From Ignavibacteriota bacterium (lineage in GTDB: Bacteria; Bacteroidota; Ignavibacteria; Ignavibacteriales; Melioribacteraceae): a DNA stretch of 64,000 nucleotides. The position numbers and the translations under genes are program-made. The stretch is taken from positions 558,001 through 622,000 of the forward strand of contig JADJOX010000007.1 of NCBI GenBank assembly GCA_016713565.1, given 5' to 3'. The notes beneath the pieces were generated by a model. The model searched no databases and was not told where the DNA came from. It saw nothing but the letters and a program-made list of their open reading frames with translations. Of this stretch, positions 62,085 to 64,000 are shown piece after piece. Position 1 is the stretch's first letter, and every line of letters begins with the position of its first letter.

Positions 62085-64000
62085 ATGAATGAACCAAAAG
62101 TAACTTTAGAGCTTGCAAAAGAGCATGGCTTAACAAAAGAAGAATTTAATAAAATTTGTGAAATATTAGGCAGAACTCCAAATTATACCGAATTAGGAAT
62201 TTTCAGCGTAATGTGGAGTGAACATTGCAGTTATAAAAATTCAATTGCTTTGCTGAAAACATTGCCAAGAAGCGGAAAAAAATTACTCGTTGGCGCTGGC
62301 GAAGAAAATGCCGGACTTGTAGATATCGGAGATGGTCAGGCAATTGCTTTTAAAATAGAAAGCCATAATCATCCTTCCGCAGTTGAACCTTACCAAGGCG
62401 CAGCAACCGGTGTAGGCGGAATTTTGCGCGATATTTTTACAATGGGAGCCAGACCAATTGCGGCTTTAAATTCATTAAGATTTGGAAAACTTACAAATCC
62501 AAGAACCAAATTTTTATTTGAAGGAGTTGTTAAGGGAATTGCGGACTATGGAAACTGTTTTGGTGTACCAACAGTCGGCGGCGAAGTTTATTTTGATGAA
62601 GTTTATCAAGGAAATCCCTTAGTAAATGCTATGGCAGTAGGGATTGTTGATACTGATAAAACTGTTTCGGCAATAGCAAAAGGAAAGAATAATCCTGTAA
62701 TGATCGTTGGCTCCGCAACTGGTAGAGATGGCATTCACGGAGCAACATTCGCTTCGGAAGAAATAAGTGAAAAATCTGAAGCTAAAAGACCTTCTGTTCA
62801 AGTTGGGGATCCATTCACAGAGAAATTACTTTTAGAAGCTACTTTGGAAATTATCAAAAAAGATTTGGTTATTGGAATTCAAGATATGGGTGCCGCGGGA
62901 ATTTCCTGCTCAACTTCAGAAATGAGCGAAAAGGGAAAATCCGGAATGAATATTAATTTGAATAAAGTCCCTCTGCGTGAAAAAACTATGACAGCTTATG
63001 AAATTATGTTGTCTGAAAGTCAAGAAAGAATGCTGTTACAAGAAACATTCCTTAAGGTATTTTCATCACCAAATATTGCGTCAAAAAAATGGGTCTATCA
63101 GCAATATGATTACATGGTTAGAACAAATACTGCTGTTGGTCCGGGCTGTGATTCGGCAATTGTTAGAATTAAGGATACTAAAAAAGCTATAGCTATGCAG
63201 ACAGATTGCAACGGCAGATATGTTTATTTAAATCCAAAAAATGGAGCAAAAATTGCAGTTGCAGAATCCGCAAGAAATATAGTTTGTTCAGGCGGTAATC
63301 CCCTGGCAATTACAAATTGTCTAAATTTCGGAAATCCTTACGATCCTGAAATTTATTGGACATTCAAAGAATCAATTGAAGGAATGGGCGAAGCATGCAG
63401 ATTTTTTGATACTCCGGTAACAGGCGGAAACGTAAGTTTTTACAATGAAAGTCCAGAAACAACCGTTTATCCTACTCCAGTAATTGGAATGATTGGTTTA
63501 ATAGAAGATGTTGATAAAATAATGACTTCATATTTTAAGAATGTAGGCGATAAAATTTATGTGATTGGTGAAGATTTTGAAGAAATTGGCGGCAGTGAAT
63601 ATTTAAGTGTAATTCATGGATTGGTAAAGGGAGATTCACCAAAAATAAATTTAGAAATTGAAAAAGAATTACATAGCACAGTTTTAAAATTGATTGATGA
63701 AAAATTGATAAATTCCGCACATGACATTTCTGATGGAGGAATTATTTCTGCATTGGCTGAATGTTGTATTATCAATAATCCCAAATTAATTGGCGCAAAA
63801 ATTAATATCCCAATTAAAACAAGAGCCGACTTTTCACTTTTTTCAGAGTCGCAAGGTCGAATAATTGTATCGGTAAATCCAAATTTTGAAAATGAATTTT
63901 TAGAAATTATAAAAAAATCAAATTTACATTTTAATCTTTTGGGGATAACAGTGGAAAAGAATTTTGCTGTTAATTCAATTATTGATGTTAAAATTGAAGA
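62085..64000 (+). CDS. purL: Phosphoribosylformylglycinamidine synthase PurL, cut by window edge and lacking an internal block
   Basis: Fourth step of purine synthesis, small PurL type. Clear blocks: MWSEHCSYKNS, ESHNHPSAVEPYQGAATGVGGI, IQDMGAAGISCSTSEM and LSESQERMLL. Downstream of these come SSPNIASKKWVYQQYDYMV, NCLNFGNP, VTGGNVSFYNES and SAHDISDGG. Between ERMLL and SSPNIAS the family has about 100 residues (ACT-like and linker part), but here only ~8 residues separate them, with one shift in the T5 run at 63060. The C-terminal ~30 residues lie beyond the window. Confidence 0.92.
   Translation, partial: MNEPKVTLELAKEHGLTKEEFNKICEILGRTPNYTELGIFSVMWSEHCSYKNSIALLKTLPRSGKKLLVGAGEENAGLVDIGDGQAIAFKIESHNHPSAVEPYQGAATGVGGILRDIFTMGARPIAALNSLRFGKLTNPRTKFLFEGVVKGIADYGNCFGVPTVGGEVYFDEVYQGNPLVNAMAVGIVDTDKTVSAIAKGKNNPVMIVGSATGRDGIHGATFASEEISEKSEAKRPSVQVGDPFTEKLLLEATLEIIKKDLVIGIQDMGAAGISCSTSEMSEKGKSGMNINLNKVPLREKTMTAYEIMLSESQERMLLQETFLKVFSSPNIASKKWVYQQYDYMVRTNTAVGPGCDSAIVRIKDTKKAIAMQTDCNGRYVYLNPKNGAKIAVAESARNIVCSGGNPLAITNCLNFGNPYDPEIYWTFKESIEGMGEACRFFDTPVTGGNVSFYNESPETTVYPTPVIGMIGLIEDVDKIMTSYFKNVGDKIYVIGEDFEEIGGSEYLSVIHGLVKGDSPKINLEIEKELHSTVLKLIDEKLINSAHDISDGGIISALAECCIINNPKLIGAKINIPIKTRADFSLFSESQGRIIVSVNPNFENEFLEIIKKSNLHFNLLGITVEKNFAVNSIIDVKIE

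Overview
The window is AT-rich and most likely comes from the Ignavibacteria/Chlorobi side of the Bacteroidota supergroup. The main evidence is four secreted-protein features: three proteins end in a C-terminal sorting domain with the NYPNPFNP signature typical of that lineage (16.6-20.0, 20.0-21.4 and 52.3-53.2 kb), and two large RHS proteins resemble those of Bacteroidota. Many conserved genes are broken by one-base shifts, nearly all inside short A/T homopolymers. I read these as consensus indels of an unpolished long-read assembly and have re-joined the pieces, so feature coordinates span whole genes. Two conserved genes (purL and the prepilin peptidase) also lack an internal block found in their families.

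Layout. 1-6.4 kb, minus strand: the translation/transcription operon rimP-nusA-infB-rbfA-truB-ribF (ribF cut by the window edge). 6.5-9.7 kb, minus: proC, a dicarboxylate/amino-acid:cation symporter and a HemW-like radical SAM protein. 9.8-13.1 kb: two head-to-head copies of a two-gene unit, an outer-membrane barrel-like DUF6588-type protein plus a lipoprotein. 13.1-15.0 kb: recN, then an initiator tRNA with a strong terminator. 15.06-16.6 kb: a gene-poor stretch with only an excisionase-like HTH gene, which looks like the edge of an island.

16.6-31.8 kb, minus: an accessory series of secreted proteins, in transcription order a HEAT-like protein, a ~2,200-residue RHS protein, a lipoprotein, two beta-propeller-like proteins, a BNR/YCF48-like protein with a sorting domain, and a metallopeptidase with a beta-helix and sorting domain. 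32.3-35.1 kb: a secreted small protein, a membrane protein and a NarL-type two-component pair. 35.3-46.4 kb, plus: a DUF3892 protein and a compact type II secretion/type IV pilus-like operon. 46.4-51.8 kb: an XRE regulator, a candidate immunity gene and a 5'-truncated second RHS gene. 52-64 kb: a sorting-domain protein, an ABC-F ATPase, mtgA, a Tat-exported molybdenum hydroxylase (Pao-like), an M23 peptidase, small unknown genes and the start of purL.

The most interesting signal is a palindrome, CAGTAGTACTACTG. It occurs exactly three times plus once with two mismatches, all in the two divergent intergenic regions that flank the two-component genes (31.85-32.36 and 35.15-35.27 kb). Those regions head the RHS operon, the small secreted protein operon, the histidine kinase and the DUF3892/pilus operon. 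This suggests one regulon joining an RHS secreted effector with a pseudopilus secretion machine.
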